Shown here: piece by piece, positions 9,501 to 17,751 of the stretch
How positions within the stretch are numbered: the stretch's first letter is position 1
How the letters are laid out: each line of letters begins with the position of its first letter
Assembly: GCA_964555935.1 (NCBI GenBank)
Contig: CAZKUN010000016.1
Location: 1-64,000 of the forward strand
Origin: CAZKUN01 sp964555935
GTDB lineage: Bacteria > Armatimonadota > Zipacnadia > Zipacnadales > VGFC01
Direction of reading: 5' to 3'
DNA length: 64,000 nucleotides
The notes under the pieces: model-generated
The model's database searches: none
What the model was told of the DNA's origin: nothing
Seen by the model: the letters and a program-made list of their open reading frames with translations, nothing else
Translations under genes and position numbers: made by a program

Positions 9501-11044
9501 AGCTCTCCCGCAACATGGAACTCAACCAGGTCTACACGAGCATCTGGCCGCAGGATGAATTCGTGCGCTCGTTCGCGCAAGAGGGCGCGCTCACCGGGCA
9601 GTGGGGCAACTCCGTCGCAGACAACGAAGACGGCTTCGCCGCGATGGCCTGGCACAATGCGTTCAACGGGCACAACTCGGCCTGGTGGTGGACATCCTGG
9701 GGCTGCGACTACATCCCGTTCAACCCGGATCACTCGATATCCGAGTTCGGTCGATGGCACTTCGATGCCGCCAACGAGGTCACTGCCGGTCCCGGCAAAC
9801 TCCTCGTCAACGCGAAGCGCGACAACTCAGGCATCGCGGTGCTCTACAACCAGGCCGGTGTGTTCGCCGCGAAACTGGCCGAGAAGGTCGCGCCTGGCTC
9901 GGCGTTCGCCGGCGACGCCACGTGGCTGGATAACCACAAGGGTCTCTTGCGCGCGCTCCAGGATCTGGGATACCAGTTCGAATACGTCGCGGCGGCGGAG
10001 ATCGACGAGCAAGGGGCGCAAGCCCTCGAGGGATTCCAAGCGCTGTTCCTGCCCTTGGCGACATGCATCTCAGACGAGCAAGTCACGGCCATCAAGGCGT
10101 TTGCCAACGCAGGCGGAGCGGTCATCGCGGACGGTCGGCCGGGCATCCTCACGGGGAGCGGGGTACCCCGGCAGGATCGTCCACTGGACGATCTCTTCGG
10201 GGTAGAGTCGCCTTCGGGGATGGAGGCGTTTGCCATCAGTTCCGCGCCGCTTCCGGAGGGTGCCGCCCTCCCCATGGGCCCCGCGCTGGAGCCGGGCATC
10301 GAGGTAACAACGGGGGCCGCTAGTATGGAGTTCGGCAATCAACAGCATGTCATTGCACACGACTCGGCGCTGCTCCTCAACAGTCCATTCCGTCAGTACA
10401 ACAGCCTCCGCGTCGAGGAGGAGGCCGACGCCTTCCTGCAAGTGATCGCCCAGCCGCTGGCGGCGCGAGGGATGCGTCCGTACTGCACGCTCGGGGTAGC
10501 CAACGGCCCCGCTCAGTGCGTCGAGCAGGCCATGTTCGTTAGCGGCGACATCCGCTACCTTTGCCTCGAGCAGGACATCCTTCTGCGCGGCATCGAGCCG
10601 CAGACGGCCACGCTCACGCTCCCAGAACCGAGCATCGTCTACGACATGCGAGATCGGAAGCAGGTCGGAGATGGTCCTGTTCAGTCGTGGGAGGTCGAGA
10701 TCTCGCGCGGGCGGCCGCTCATGTTCGCGCTGATGCCGTATGAGGTGACCGGCCTGAGCGCGCGGGTAGCTTCGGAGGCTACATTGGGCGACGAGCTGTC
10801 GGTTAACGTCCGCGTCGAGGCGGAGGATGCCACGGCGCAGTACCATGTGGTGAGGATGGATGTCTACGCGCCGGGATCGGACTCGCCGCACAGGCAATAC
10901 TCGCAGAACCTTGGCTGTGAAGCGGGCGTGGGACGCGCGACGATCCCCTTCGCCCTGAATGACACCGAGGGCGAGTGGCGAATCGTCTGCACTGATTCAG
11001 CAACCGGGGTGAGCGCCGAGAAGCAGGTGGAGCTGGCCCCGTAG
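6509..11044 (+). CDS. Exported GH42-like beta-galactosidase family protein
   Basis: This 1,511-residue protein starts MTRLLSIASAIIALPAAAQ (signal peptide). The central region (about residues 770-1100) resembles the GH42 TIM barrel: TLGDENYLT, then FRDWLEAKYVDVADLNAAW, matches the stretch after the GH42 acid/base. The candidate acid/base is Glu881, but the usual Asn before it is Asp here. A class I glutamine-amidotransferase-like trimerisation domain follows (about 1090-1250; LLRALQDLGYQFEYV, then LFLPLATCISDEQVTAIKAF), as in GH42. The N-terminal ~500 residues are beta-rich and unassigned. It is much longer than typical GH42 enzymes (~650-700 aa). It would act on galactosides or related glycans outside the cytoplasm. 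It is the last gene of the plus-strand operon and ends 3 nt from a convergent gene. Confidence 0.7.
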   Translation: MTRLLSIASAIIALPAAAQGPADVATVTVAPPKYETVDTGRRMSQDVSLANTLASYTLRYDIIELADDPGKVGSVKWAFTNGYAPLGIAAPSMANWYNQGFLMWTFDGKEIHDYPATLRVIHESGPDAMVEYVWDTPDVTATARFALTAGSDKLLLFGSYEPKVPIDESKLRLMCYPSTFTKPWVRRTVTSEVIMTEGSRALDLETERWVVFEDVAEGRPGAGSAGLLLGDATAYSEATVGAGGYANYANLTLAPDRQSFAVGLYEFPDMPDPAVTRDYFSRMGDEESDAIAQLASADLDQPLAPIPFDAARLALILRRDAAKFERPAEIWRPDAEALDFPWAAKLPDGPVRVALLCGRWTAFETMELGRRLEMDVEHLYFDTKASLSEPGNWPYRNQTGIGALGLGVAERHGVQICTADDREVMMVAGLNSNAIPKRLREIIVDQVQAGKGLILTGETTHLRAWPEELFADRDDSLVDAISVSMPWDEIPGLRPGERGRVTEGPPFEGYRFGEGRVIVFRSKLGHYSSLVPLSDAVYGLDAAMDRVLAMHAKAVLAATDRDLPVDVSASIQGGTPTAGEPIDLAVTANAPEGATVSIRVQDGFGRLLATRTATPNEDIALAGMASGSEHFVDILVRGEGGECLGFAAISTTAAEAATIGDVALSPGVRSHPAAPTVVDLVDGGALTCDVTFGGLAGLDEVTMGCVVTDCFGRTLAATETPVTGARAVLELPIARPVTVAHHVDVTLVADGKPLAFHREPFTVPVPYPLDDFTLLMWTYAGGEPSVRRTDRMCYELGAEMSDLCHVGGYADEAAAREYAVSAQSGMRMIPYVTRLSGAGSDGVRSPCLHDEDYRSRAIASIANTSTQAAPYAPVAYTLGDENYLTRNSGPGVCSSPETMAAFRDWLEAKYVDVADLNAAWATDLGGFADVAEPMTLVSATEQTESFAPWFDHRLFMDTAFAETHDLFADAIRGVDPGAKVGWDGLLSYHWQAGYDFYQLSRNMELNQVYTSIWPQDEFVRSFAQEGALTGQWGNSVADNEDGFAAMAWHNAFNGHNSAWWWTSWGCDYIPFNPDHSISEFGRWHFDAANEVTAGPGKLLVNAKRDNSGIAVLYNQAGVFAAKLAEKVAPGSAFAGDATWLDNHKGLLRALQDLGYQFEYVAAAEIDEQGAQALEGFQALFLPLATCISDEQVTAIKAFANAGGAVIADGRPGILTGSGVPRQDRPLDDLFGVESPSGMEAFAISSAPLPEGAALPMGPALEPGIEVTTGAASMEFGNQQHVIAHDSALLLNSPFRQYNSLRVEEEADAFLQVIAQPLAARGMRPYCTLGVANGPAQCVEQAMFVSGDIRYLCLEQDILLRGIEPQTATLTLPEPSIVYDMRDRKQVGDGPVQSWEVEISRGRPLMFALMPYEVTGLSARVASEATLGDELSVNVRVEAEDATAQYHVVRMDVYAPGSDSPHRQYSQNLGCEAGVGRATIPFALNDTEGEWRIVCTDSATGVSAEKQVELAP

Positions 11045-11047
11045 CAA

Positions 11048-13399
11048 TCAGTCGACCTTGATGATCTCGAGGTCATCGATGTAGGCGTCAACGATCCCAG
11101 CGTTGTAGCTGTGGATCCAGACACGGCCGATTGCCGTGTCTTCGCTTGGGGTGAAGCCGAAGGCGAAGCTCTTCCATTCTTGATCGCCGCCTTCAAGGGT
11201 GCCGACGCTGGGGGTGTTGCCCTTGCTATCCTTCTCGGAGACCTCAACGCCGAGGGCATCGTAGTAGCGCACGTACATGCCGACGCCCTCGCCCGACACA
11301 GGGAAGGCCTTGCCGCGCAACTCGTACTTCGCGCCCGGCTCAAGCGGGAACTTGGCGGAGAAGATGTTCGATCCCATGCCCTTCTCGCTGTCGACGATTC
11401 GCAACGAGTTACTGCCCGTGGCGGCCTGTTCGGCTGAGATCTTGCCCATCTGATCTCGCTGCATGTCCCAACAGTAGCCACCCTCTTCGAAGCCACCGTT
11501 GCGGAGCACCGAACCATCCTCGTCCGGCAATTCGACCGGCGTGATCGTGAGCTTGATGGTGGCCTCGGTGACCGGCTCATTGAGTTCGATCCCGATGCGA
11601 ATCGGATCGCCGTAGCTATCCTCCGTGATCTCCTCGGCAGTGACCGCGTGCGGCACGGTCGCTTCGATCTTCACCCGCACCGCCTCGTCGAAATCGTAGA
11701 CGACCAACTCGCCGTCGCCGGCATCCTCCCAGTCGCCGAGAGTCACGATCGCCGTCGCGAAGGTCTGCGGATTGGCGAACGCAACGTCATCCGTCACCGT
11801 CAGCGATCCATCGCCCTCGCGGGAGTAGACGAACGTCCGGTCGAGCTTCGTCAGATCCGGCACGTCGTACGCGGACGCAATGTCGAGCATCAGCGTGTCC
11901 GCGGCGTCGGTGAAGTCGGCCTGGACGACCTGCGCGCGGGCATCCTTGCCCGTCTTCTGAAGCTCTCCCGCGACGACAGGCACGGGGTGCCCCCAGGAGT
12001 TAAGCACGTTGCTCTCGTAGCGCTTGGAGCTGAATGTCCTCGCCGTGTAGGTCTCTGATCCGGGGTCCAGCAGGACGGGCCGATCTCCCACCACTATAAC
12101 GAATGAACCCACATCATTGTGGTTGTGATGCTCCGCGTTGTGGCCGCCTTTCAGCGCCACGCCCATCCGCGCCGCGCCGCCCTCGCCAGGGCGCGCGATG
12201 AGGATGCCCATCTCCTCGAACCAATCGCGCGGTTGCTGACCACCCTCGCCCGGCGGAGGCGGGTCGACGGCGGAGGCCGAGTTCTCGAAGGCGTAGATCC
12301 CCGTCTCGTAGAGAGAGCCGGCGATGCTCATGTCAAGATCGGTGTACTGCTCGAGCCCGAGCCCGTAGATGCGGTTCACAAACTGCATGATGCGACTCGA
12401 TGGGCGAGTCGTGACGCCACAGTCGGCGAACGCGGGGCAGACTCCGCTGACGATCCCAATTCGCGCGCCATACGTCGCCGGCGCCTCGACGTTGTCTCCG
12501 GCGAAGAGGTCGACTCCGGCGCCGGTGGCCTGGCGGACCGTCTCGGCCAGCAGCACGTAGTAGCCAAAGCCGTAATTCCAGTAGCCCGTGCCCTCGGTGC
12601 AGTAGCCGTCGGAGGTGAAGCCACGCAGGAAGTTCTTGCTGAAGTGCTCTGCCGCCGCGATGAAGTAGGCCCGGTCGTCCGTCGGCTCAATGGTCGCCAG
12701 CGCGGCTCCCGTCACCCCACCGAGGCAGACGGAGTTCCAGTTGTTCGTCGTCGCCATCCACCAGTTTCGGCCGCGCTCGCCCGCCGCCATCGCGCGGAAC
12801 GGATCGAGCACGCGCTCAGTGACGTTGGCGCGGATCAACTCGCGCGTCTCGTCGCTGAGCCTATCGCCCAGCGCGTGCCGGGCCGTGGCCAGATTCCACG
12901 CCATCGATGCCGAGGCGAGATCGATGTCAGTGATCTTGCCCTCGAAGTTCGCGAGACTCCGGTCATGGGCCGGCATCACCCACGTCTTCTCCTCGCATAG
13001 CGCCGCGACGATCTCCTCGAAGGCCTCGATAAAGCGCCCCTGGTTGTCGAAGCACTCCGCCTGCACCAGCGTCGTGATCCGGCCGCGGCGCTGTCCCGCG
13101 ACACGCTGCCAGCGCGTCCGGTTGCCGGTCTTGCTGAAGTCGAGGTACAGGTCATCGGGTTGCTCGGGGATCGGCTGGGCGAGCAGGTCACCAGCCCTGG
13201 ACACGATCGACGCCACGTCTGTGCGAGCCGCCAACGCATCCCACGCCTCGCGGTCGTCGGCCGTTGGGCCGAGGCCCACCGGCGCGGCCGGCAGCATGGC
13301 GGCGATTTCCGTCACCCGTTCAGGGCGGATCTCATCCTGAGCCATCGCAATTCCCCCCGTCATGATGCACAACACCACGGCTATCAGGCGCCAGTTCAT
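11048..13399 (-). CDS. Exported heparinase II/III-family polysaccharide lyase
   Basis: This is a 783-residue protein with signal peptide MNWRLIAVVLCIMTGGIAMAQ. Residues ~70-330 form an alpha-helical (alpha/alpha) toroid. They are followed by the heparinase II/III-like C-terminal beta-sandwich, with the characteristic run GGHNAEHHNHNDVGSF and then VLLDPGSETYTARTF. The His/Asn-rich loop is the usual metal- and substrate-site region. A C-terminal ~150-residue module (LRNGGFEEGGYCWDM to AYIDDLEI) looks like a CBM4/9-type galactose-binding-like domain. It probably cleaves uronic-acid-containing polysaccharides such as alginate or glycosaminoglycan-like polymers; the substrate is not determinable. 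It follows another heparinase-like gene by 18 nt on the same strand. Confidence 0.8.
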   Translation of the reverse strand: MNWRLIAVVLCIMTGGIAMAQDEIRPERVTEIAAMLPAAPVGLGPTADDREAWDALAARTDVASIVSRAGDLLAQPIPEQPDDLYLDFSKTGNRTRWQRVAGQRRGRITTLVQAECFDNQGRFIEAFEEIVAALCEEKTWVMPAHDRSLANFEGKITDIDLASASMAWNLATARHALGDRLSDETRELIRANVTERVLDPFRAMAAGERGRNWWMATTNNWNSVCLGGVTGAALATIEPTDDRAYFIAAAEHFSKNFLRGFTSDGYCTEGTGYWNYGFGYYVLLAETVRQATGAGVDLFAGDNVEAPATYGARIGIVSGVCPAFADCGVTTRPSSRIMQFVNRIYGLGLEQYTDLDMSIAGSLYETGIYAFENSASAVDPPPPGEGGQQPRDWFEEMGILIARPGEGGAARMGVALKGGHNAEHHNHNDVGSFVIVVGDRPVLLDPGSETYTARTFSSKRYESNVLNSWGHPVPVVAGELQKTGKDARAQVVQADFTDAADTLMLDIASAYDVPDLTKLDRTFVYSREGDGSLTVTDDVAFANPQTFATAIVTLGDWEDAGDGELVVYDFDEAVRVKIEATVPHAVTAEEITEDSYGDPIRIGIELNEPVTEATIKLTITPVELPDEDGSVLRNGGFEEGGYCWDMQRDQMGKISAEQAATGSNSLRIVDSEKGMGSNIFSAKFPLEPGAKYELRGKAFPVSGEGVGMYVRYYDALGVEVSEKDSKGNTPSVGTLEGGDQEWKSFAFGFTPSEDTAIGRVWIHSYNAGIVDAYIDDLEIIKVD

Positions 13400-13417
13400 C
13401 GTCAGTCTCCTTGATGG

Positions 13418-15946
13418 TCACTCAGCGGCGACACGACGTCCGGTCGTCCCATCCGCCAGCGTCTCGGTCACCGAGATCGCCCCGCCCACCTTTGCTTCCA
13501 CGCGAAGGGTGCGACCGTCAGCCAACGCGACATCGGCCGCCATCGCGCCGACGGGCGTGATCTTGCGAATGGGGTCTCCCGCGCCTGGCTTCAGCGGCAG
13601 AAGCAGCGTCAGGAAATGCTGAACGCCGGACCCGGATCGTCGGTGCGTCAACGTCGTCGCGGGCACGTATTGCGGATCGCTATCCTTGTTAACCCACCAG
13701 CCCAGTAGCTCCGGCTCGCTCTGCGCGCTGACTGCGTCCGCCGCGAGCCCGTCGGCTAGCAGCGGCGCGACCGCGAGGTTTGGCTGGTCCTCGGCAGTCG
13801 TGCTCAGTGTCAGCGTCGCGTCATTCAGTTCCGTGCCCGTGGGCGAGAGGTGCCAGCGGGCCTCATACGCGTGTTCGGCGTCGTCCGCCGGTTCAAGAGC
13901 ATCAAATACAATGAAGAGGTCCGGCTTCACGAAGAGAACCGAACGCCGATGAGTCGCAGGCTTGTAGCCCTCATTTCCGAACCCGCCGTCGTAGACACCT
14001 GCCGCGAAGTCGAACTCATCATTGCTCTGCCAACGCGCGTCGACCGGCTCGCGTGAGATCCGGTGGTCTCCGCCACGCTTCTGGTGTTTGCCATCAACGT
14101 TGATCACGTTATGCGATGGAGCGCCCGTCCCATAGGCCCGCCACGGCGAGCGCTCGTAGCTCCCGCCGCCGCCATCGAACAGAGTCTCGCGACCGTAGGA
14201 CCAGACCACCAAGTTCAGCTTGTCCTGGTGCAGGTGCCCCGAGCCCAATGGGCCCGCATCAAATGCCGCGTAGCACGCGTCGCGCTCCCACCCCGAGCGC
14301 ATCGCGTAGTAGCCGGCCCAGTCGAGCGCGCGCGACGTGCCCTCGGGCGGCCGGCCCTCGGCGCCGTCGGTGGCGATCCACTGGAAGTCGGTCCGCTCTG
14401 GGAACAACTCGAAGGCGCCGCGGAGCGAACTCGCGACATTCACGCCCCACGAGTCGTTGAAGCGCGGCAGATTACGGTCCGGAGTCATCAGACGGAGATT
14501 GAAGTCAAAGGCCTTCTCGGTCTCTCCGATGTAGCCATCCGGCAGCTCGCGCTGGCGTCCCGCCATGTTGGCCACTCGCGGGATCTTGAGGATATTGCCG
14601 AGCGCTACCTGATGGTAGCCTGGCGTCAACTCCGTCTGCGCGCCGTCGGGGTAGAACTGCTTGTTCAGCTCATCGTGCATCCGCCCAATCGCATAGGTCC
14701 GCCACTCCTCCGCCTGCTTCACCTCGGGGAAGACCACGCCAACGGTATAGAGACCGGACATCTCCATCGTGAGCCAGTTCCCACCTGTCGGGTGTCGACG
14801 CAAGTGCTCGGCGTGCTCGATGCATGACCTGAGGTAGAGGATGATGTCGTCATCGGTGAACACGGGCGAGTGCAAGAACCGATGGTACGCGTCCGGCCAC
14901 GAGCCGCCCATGCGAATCCCGCACTCAATGGTCCGCCATGCCGAGCCCGCGGTGTTCCCGGCACTGTCGGGACGCGGGCAGTCCCTCACCCAACTCCGCA
15001 GGTGATCGACGAAGGTCTCCGCGTAGACGTCCTCACCCGTCGCCCAGTACGTCCGGCCCAACTCGTACCAGTAGCCCATGCGACCGCACTGCCACTGCCA
15101 CTCGGGGTTGAAGGGGATCTCATCGCGGACCCGGGTCGGATTGAGGAACCAGTCGATCTTCCCGCCGGGGAACTCGTGCCAGATCGCGATTTGACGGATC
15201 TCGCCCCGGACGGTCTTGTCTGCCGCATCGCGGTTGTGGCGGATGCCGGTGTCCACCTCGTGCGGATCAAACCACCACGCCGCGCTGGTGCGGGCGCGGA
15301 GGTATGCCGCCAGCTCGGACTTCGCCTTGGCGACATCGCCTGCGTCGGCGGCATCGCGGGCGGCTTCGAGTCCCGGCAGCGTGAGGTCAAGCGCCTCGAG
15401 GAGTTGCTCGTCGGTCAATGTCGGTCCCACCCTATCGAACAGCTCGAGTTGATCAATATGTGCGACGGCCCGCGGGTCCGGCTCATTCTCCCAGCCACTC
15501 GCGGCGAAGTACACGCCGTCGATCTGGTCCCAGCCGAGGGGGCGCCGAGCCGACCCCATCGACTTCCGATCGAGCACGATCTGCCGCCAACCCTCGAAGT
15601 CCAACTTCAGCCGCGCCATCCAGTAATCCATGCCCTCGGTGTCCGGATTCTCGCTCCGGATGATGAGCATGAAAGCCGAGCCGGTATTGACTTCGCTGTG
15701 CAGCCAGAAGCGAATCGACTTGCAGATCGTCCAATCGGCAGGGGGGTCAACGAGACGTAGCGTATCAGCGTCTGCATGCGCCCAACGGACCGATGCCTCG
15801 CCGGCGCGCGTGACGTCGCTGCCGAGGGTCCCGCCCTCCCACTCGCCCGCGTCCTCGCAGGCGGCGACGATAACTGGGGCAGGCGCATCCTGACAGGCCG
15901 CGGCCAGACTGACAGCGAGACAGATCGATATGATCGCAGAGCGCAT
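13418..15946 (-). CDS. Exported heparinase II/III-like lyase with N-terminal binding module
   Basis: The start is placed at ATG 15946 (MRSAIISICLAVSLAAAC), which has a GAGGGG ribosome site just upstream; an ATG 33 nt earlier lacks one and would bury the signal peptide. The signal ends in AAAC, so it could be a lipoprotein, although the -3 residue is not the usual Leu. The product is 842 aa. Residues ~25-185 form a beta-sandwich (CBM11-like, VRFWLHSE style) module, followed by an alpha-helical toroid and then the heparinase II/III domain with GPLGSGHLHQDKLNLVVWSYG and SHNVINVDG. The role is extracellular depolymerisation of an acidic polysaccharide. It lies between a symporter gene upstream and the second lyase downstream, all on one strand. 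Confidence 0.8.
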   Translation of the reverse strand: MRSAIISICLAVSLAAACQDAPAPVIVAACEDAGEWEGGTLGSDVTRAGEASVRWAHADADTLRLVDPPADWTICKSIRFWLHSEVNTGSAFMLIIRSENPDTEGMDYWMARLKLDFEGWRQIVLDRKSMGSARRPLGWDQIDGVYFAASGWENEPDPRAVAHIDQLELFDRVGPTLTDEQLLEALDLTLPGLEAARDAADAGDVAKAKSELAAYLRARTSAAWWFDPHEVDTGIRHNRDAADKTVRGEIRQIAIWHEFPGGKIDWFLNPTRVRDEIPFNPEWQWQCGRMGYWYELGRTYWATGEDVYAETFVDHLRSWVRDCPRPDSAGNTAGSAWRTIECGIRMGGSWPDAYHRFLHSPVFTDDDIILYLRSCIEHAEHLRRHPTGGNWLTMEMSGLYTVGVVFPEVKQAEEWRTYAIGRMHDELNKQFYPDGAQTELTPGYHQVALGNILKIPRVANMAGRQRELPDGYIGETEKAFDFNLRLMTPDRNLPRFNDSWGVNVASSLRGAFELFPERTDFQWIATDGAEGRPPEGTSRALDWAGYYAMRSGWERDACYAAFDAGPLGSGHLHQDKLNLVVWSYGRETLFDGGGGSYERSPWRAYGTGAPSHNVINVDGKHQKRGGDHRISREPVDARWQSNDEFDFAAGVYDGGFGNEGYKPATHRRSVLFVKPDLFIVFDALEPADDAEHAYEARWHLSPTGTELNDATLTLSTTAEDQPNLAVAPLLADGLAADAVSAQSEPELLGWWVNKDSDPQYVPATTLTHRRSGSGVQHFLTLLLPLKPGAGDPIRKITPVGAMAADVALADGRTLRVEAKVGGAISVTETLADGTTGRRVAAE

Positions 15947-16147
15947 GGGGCCCCTCGCGTTGCTGGTGTCACATGTCATTCGCCTCTAACGCCCCTCGCC
16001 CTCTGTCGTTCCGAGTGCTGGGAGAGCGGGGCTGGGCGCGACGGTCGGGGTCGAGACATACCTGAACCCGGAGGAGGTTCTGTGATGGTCGAGGGGACTG
16101 GGGCACGCGCGCGGCGCCAAGAGAGCCTGAACCGGCGCGGCCCCATC
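15947..16147. other. Intergenic region upstream of lyase gene
   Basis: A 201-nt stretch lies between the symporter stop and the heparinase-like gene start, both on the minus strand. It could hold the lyase promoter. I see no convincing hairpin or operator. A plus-strand GGAGGAGG followed by ATG at 16084 opens a 43-codon frame that overlaps the symporter antisense; I do not consider it a gene. Confidence 0.4.
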
Positions 16148-17578
16148 TCAGTCGGTGGCTATCGGAGGTTCATCGGGCGGATCGTCCCCGTGAAGGCGAT
16201 TGGGCCCGTCGCTTGAGAAGTACTTGTGGACCTCGCTGACCAGAATGCCGCTCAGACAGACGATTCCAATCAGGTTCGGGAACGCCATTAGCCCGTTCAT
16301 GATGTCGGTGAGATCCCAAACGATCCCCACCTTGATGACCGATCCCACGACCAACAGCACCACGTGCATCCACCGGAAGACAGGGATCGCCTTCCGGCCG
16401 AAAAGGTACTCGGCCGACCGGTCGCCGTAGTAGGGCCAACTCAACACGGTTGAGAACGCGAAGAGCGCGAGACCCATGGTCACCAAATAAGGCCCAAAGG
16501 AGAACTCGCCTGCGCCGATCTTCGGGAAGCCGAGTTCGAAGGCGCGAGCGCTGAGCGGCGCGCCGGTGCGCAATAGGCCGTCCGGCCCCGCCTCGGTCCA
16601 CGCGCCGGTCACGATGATCACGACCGCCGTCATCGTGCAAATGATGAGCGTGTCGATCAGCGGCCCGACCATTGCCACGAGACCCTCGCGGACGGGCTCT
16701 TTCGTCTTCGCGGCTGAGTGGGCAATCGACGCGCTGCCCAGGCCACCCTCGTTGGAGAATAGCCCGCGCGCCACGCCCTGGCGCATGGTCTCGCGAACCG
16801 TCACGCCCATGAACGCGCCCATGCCCGCTTGCGGAGTGAAGGCCTTCGACACGATCAGCGCCAGCGCCCCCGGGATCTCGCCCGCAAAGCGAGCCAGCAC
16901 CACGATCGCGCCGATCACGTAGATCACGCACATGACGGGTATCAGGCGCTCAGCTACCTTGCCGATGCGTCGGATGCCCCCGAACACGATCGCCGCAACC
17001 AGGGCCGCCATGGCAATCCCGGTGAAGATCGGCGGCACGTTCCACAGATCGTGCAGCGAATCCGCCACGGAGTTCGACTGGGTCATGCACCCGATGCCAA
17101 ACGTCGCGATCATGGTGCAGAACGCAAACATGATTGCGAGCCACTTCTGCTTGAGGCCCCGCTGCAGGTAGTACATCGGACCGCCGCTAGCGGAACCATC
17201 CTCGTGGATCACGCGGTACTTCAGCCCAAGACACGCGCTGGCGAACTTGTTCACCATCCCCAACACGCCCGTTACCCACATCCAGAAGACCGCGCCCGGA
17301 CCGCCGCCGGCGATTGCCGTTGCCACGCCGACGATATTCCCAGTGCCGATAGTCGCGGACAGCGCGGCCGCCAAGGCCTGGAAGTGGGAGACGTCGCCCT
17401 CCTCGGCCGGATCGTCATATTTCCCGGTGATGAGCTGGAGACCGTGCCACAGGCGCGTTAGCTGGATGCCCTTCAGGCGGACGGTGAGGTACAGGCCGGC
17501 AAATATCAGCATTATCGCCAGCGGCATTCCCCACATCGCGGTGGCGACGGCGCTCGTGGTCTGTTCAATGAAGCCCAT
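16148..17578 (-). CDS. Sodium:alanine symporter family (AGCS) transporter
   Basis: This is a 476-residue inner-membrane protein. ATG 17578 is chosen because GGAGGAG (17585-17591) lies 6 nt upstream. The sequence has about ten hydrophobic segments, the first being MPLAIMLIFAGLYLTV. AGCS landmarks include GTGNIVGVATAIAGGGPGAVFWMW in the sodium-site region, ASACLGLKYR and SGGPMYYLQRGL, as well as FGIGCMTQSNSVADSL and RGLFSNEGGLGSA. Family members import alanine or glycine with Na+. Here it precedes two polysaccharide lyases on the same strand with a 201-nt gap, so it may instead be separately transcribed. Substrate specificity is inferred from the family only. Confidence 0.93.
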   Translation of the reverse strand: MGFIEQTTSAVATAMWGMPLAIMLIFAGLYLTVRLKGIQLTRLWHGLQLITGKYDDPAEEGDVSHFQALAAALSATIGTGNIVGVATAIAGGGPGAVFWMWVTGVLGMVNKFASACLGLKYRVIHEDGSASGGPMYYLQRGLKQKWLAIMFAFCTMIATFGIGCMTQSNSVADSLHDLWNVPPIFTGIAMAALVAAIVFGGIRRIGKVAERLIPVMCVIYVIGAIVVLARFAGEIPGALALIVSKAFTPQAGMGAFMGVTVRETMRQGVARGLFSNEGGLGSASIAHSAAKTKEPVREGLVAMVGPLIDTLIICTMTAVVIIVTGAWTEAGPDGLLRTGAPLSARAFELGFPKIGAGEFSFGPYLVTMGLALFAFSTVLSWPYYGDRSAEYLFGRKAIPVFRWMHVVLLVVGSVIKVGIVWDLTDIMNGLMAFPNLIGIVCLSGILVSEVHKYFSSDGPNRLHGDDPPDEPPIATD

Positions 17579-17643
17579 GCGGCGCTCCTCCGAGAGTGCT
17601 GTGGCCGGGGTCCGACGCTCATTCGCCAAGCGCGCTAGTTCGG

Positions 17644-17656
17644 CCTGCCAGGCAGG
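17644..17656. promoter_or_regulatory. 13-bp palindrome between divergent genes
   Basis: The perfect palindrome CCTGCC-A-GGCAGG lies in the 173-nt region between the divergent symporter and PQQ-propeller genes. Its position suits a repressor or activator operator shared by both promoters. No regulator gene is visible in the window, so function is inferred. Confidence 0.35.
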
Positions 17657-17751
17657 TCAACCGGCGGGCAACCGCAAACTCACTCGGGACGCACGATCCG
17701 CAATCGCGAGCGTTGTTCTTGATGGGGACACCAATTGGAGACTGCCGCACC

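Noticed and set aside
12119..13000. Long plus-strand frame of 293 codons
   Set aside because: It is antisense to the heparinase II/III gene, Arg/Val-rich from high GC, with no family motif.
15776..16216. Plus-strand frame with a GGAGGAGG-ATG at about 16,084
   Set aside because: It runs antisense over the symporter and lyase genes, is Arg/Gly-rich and has no recognisable motif.
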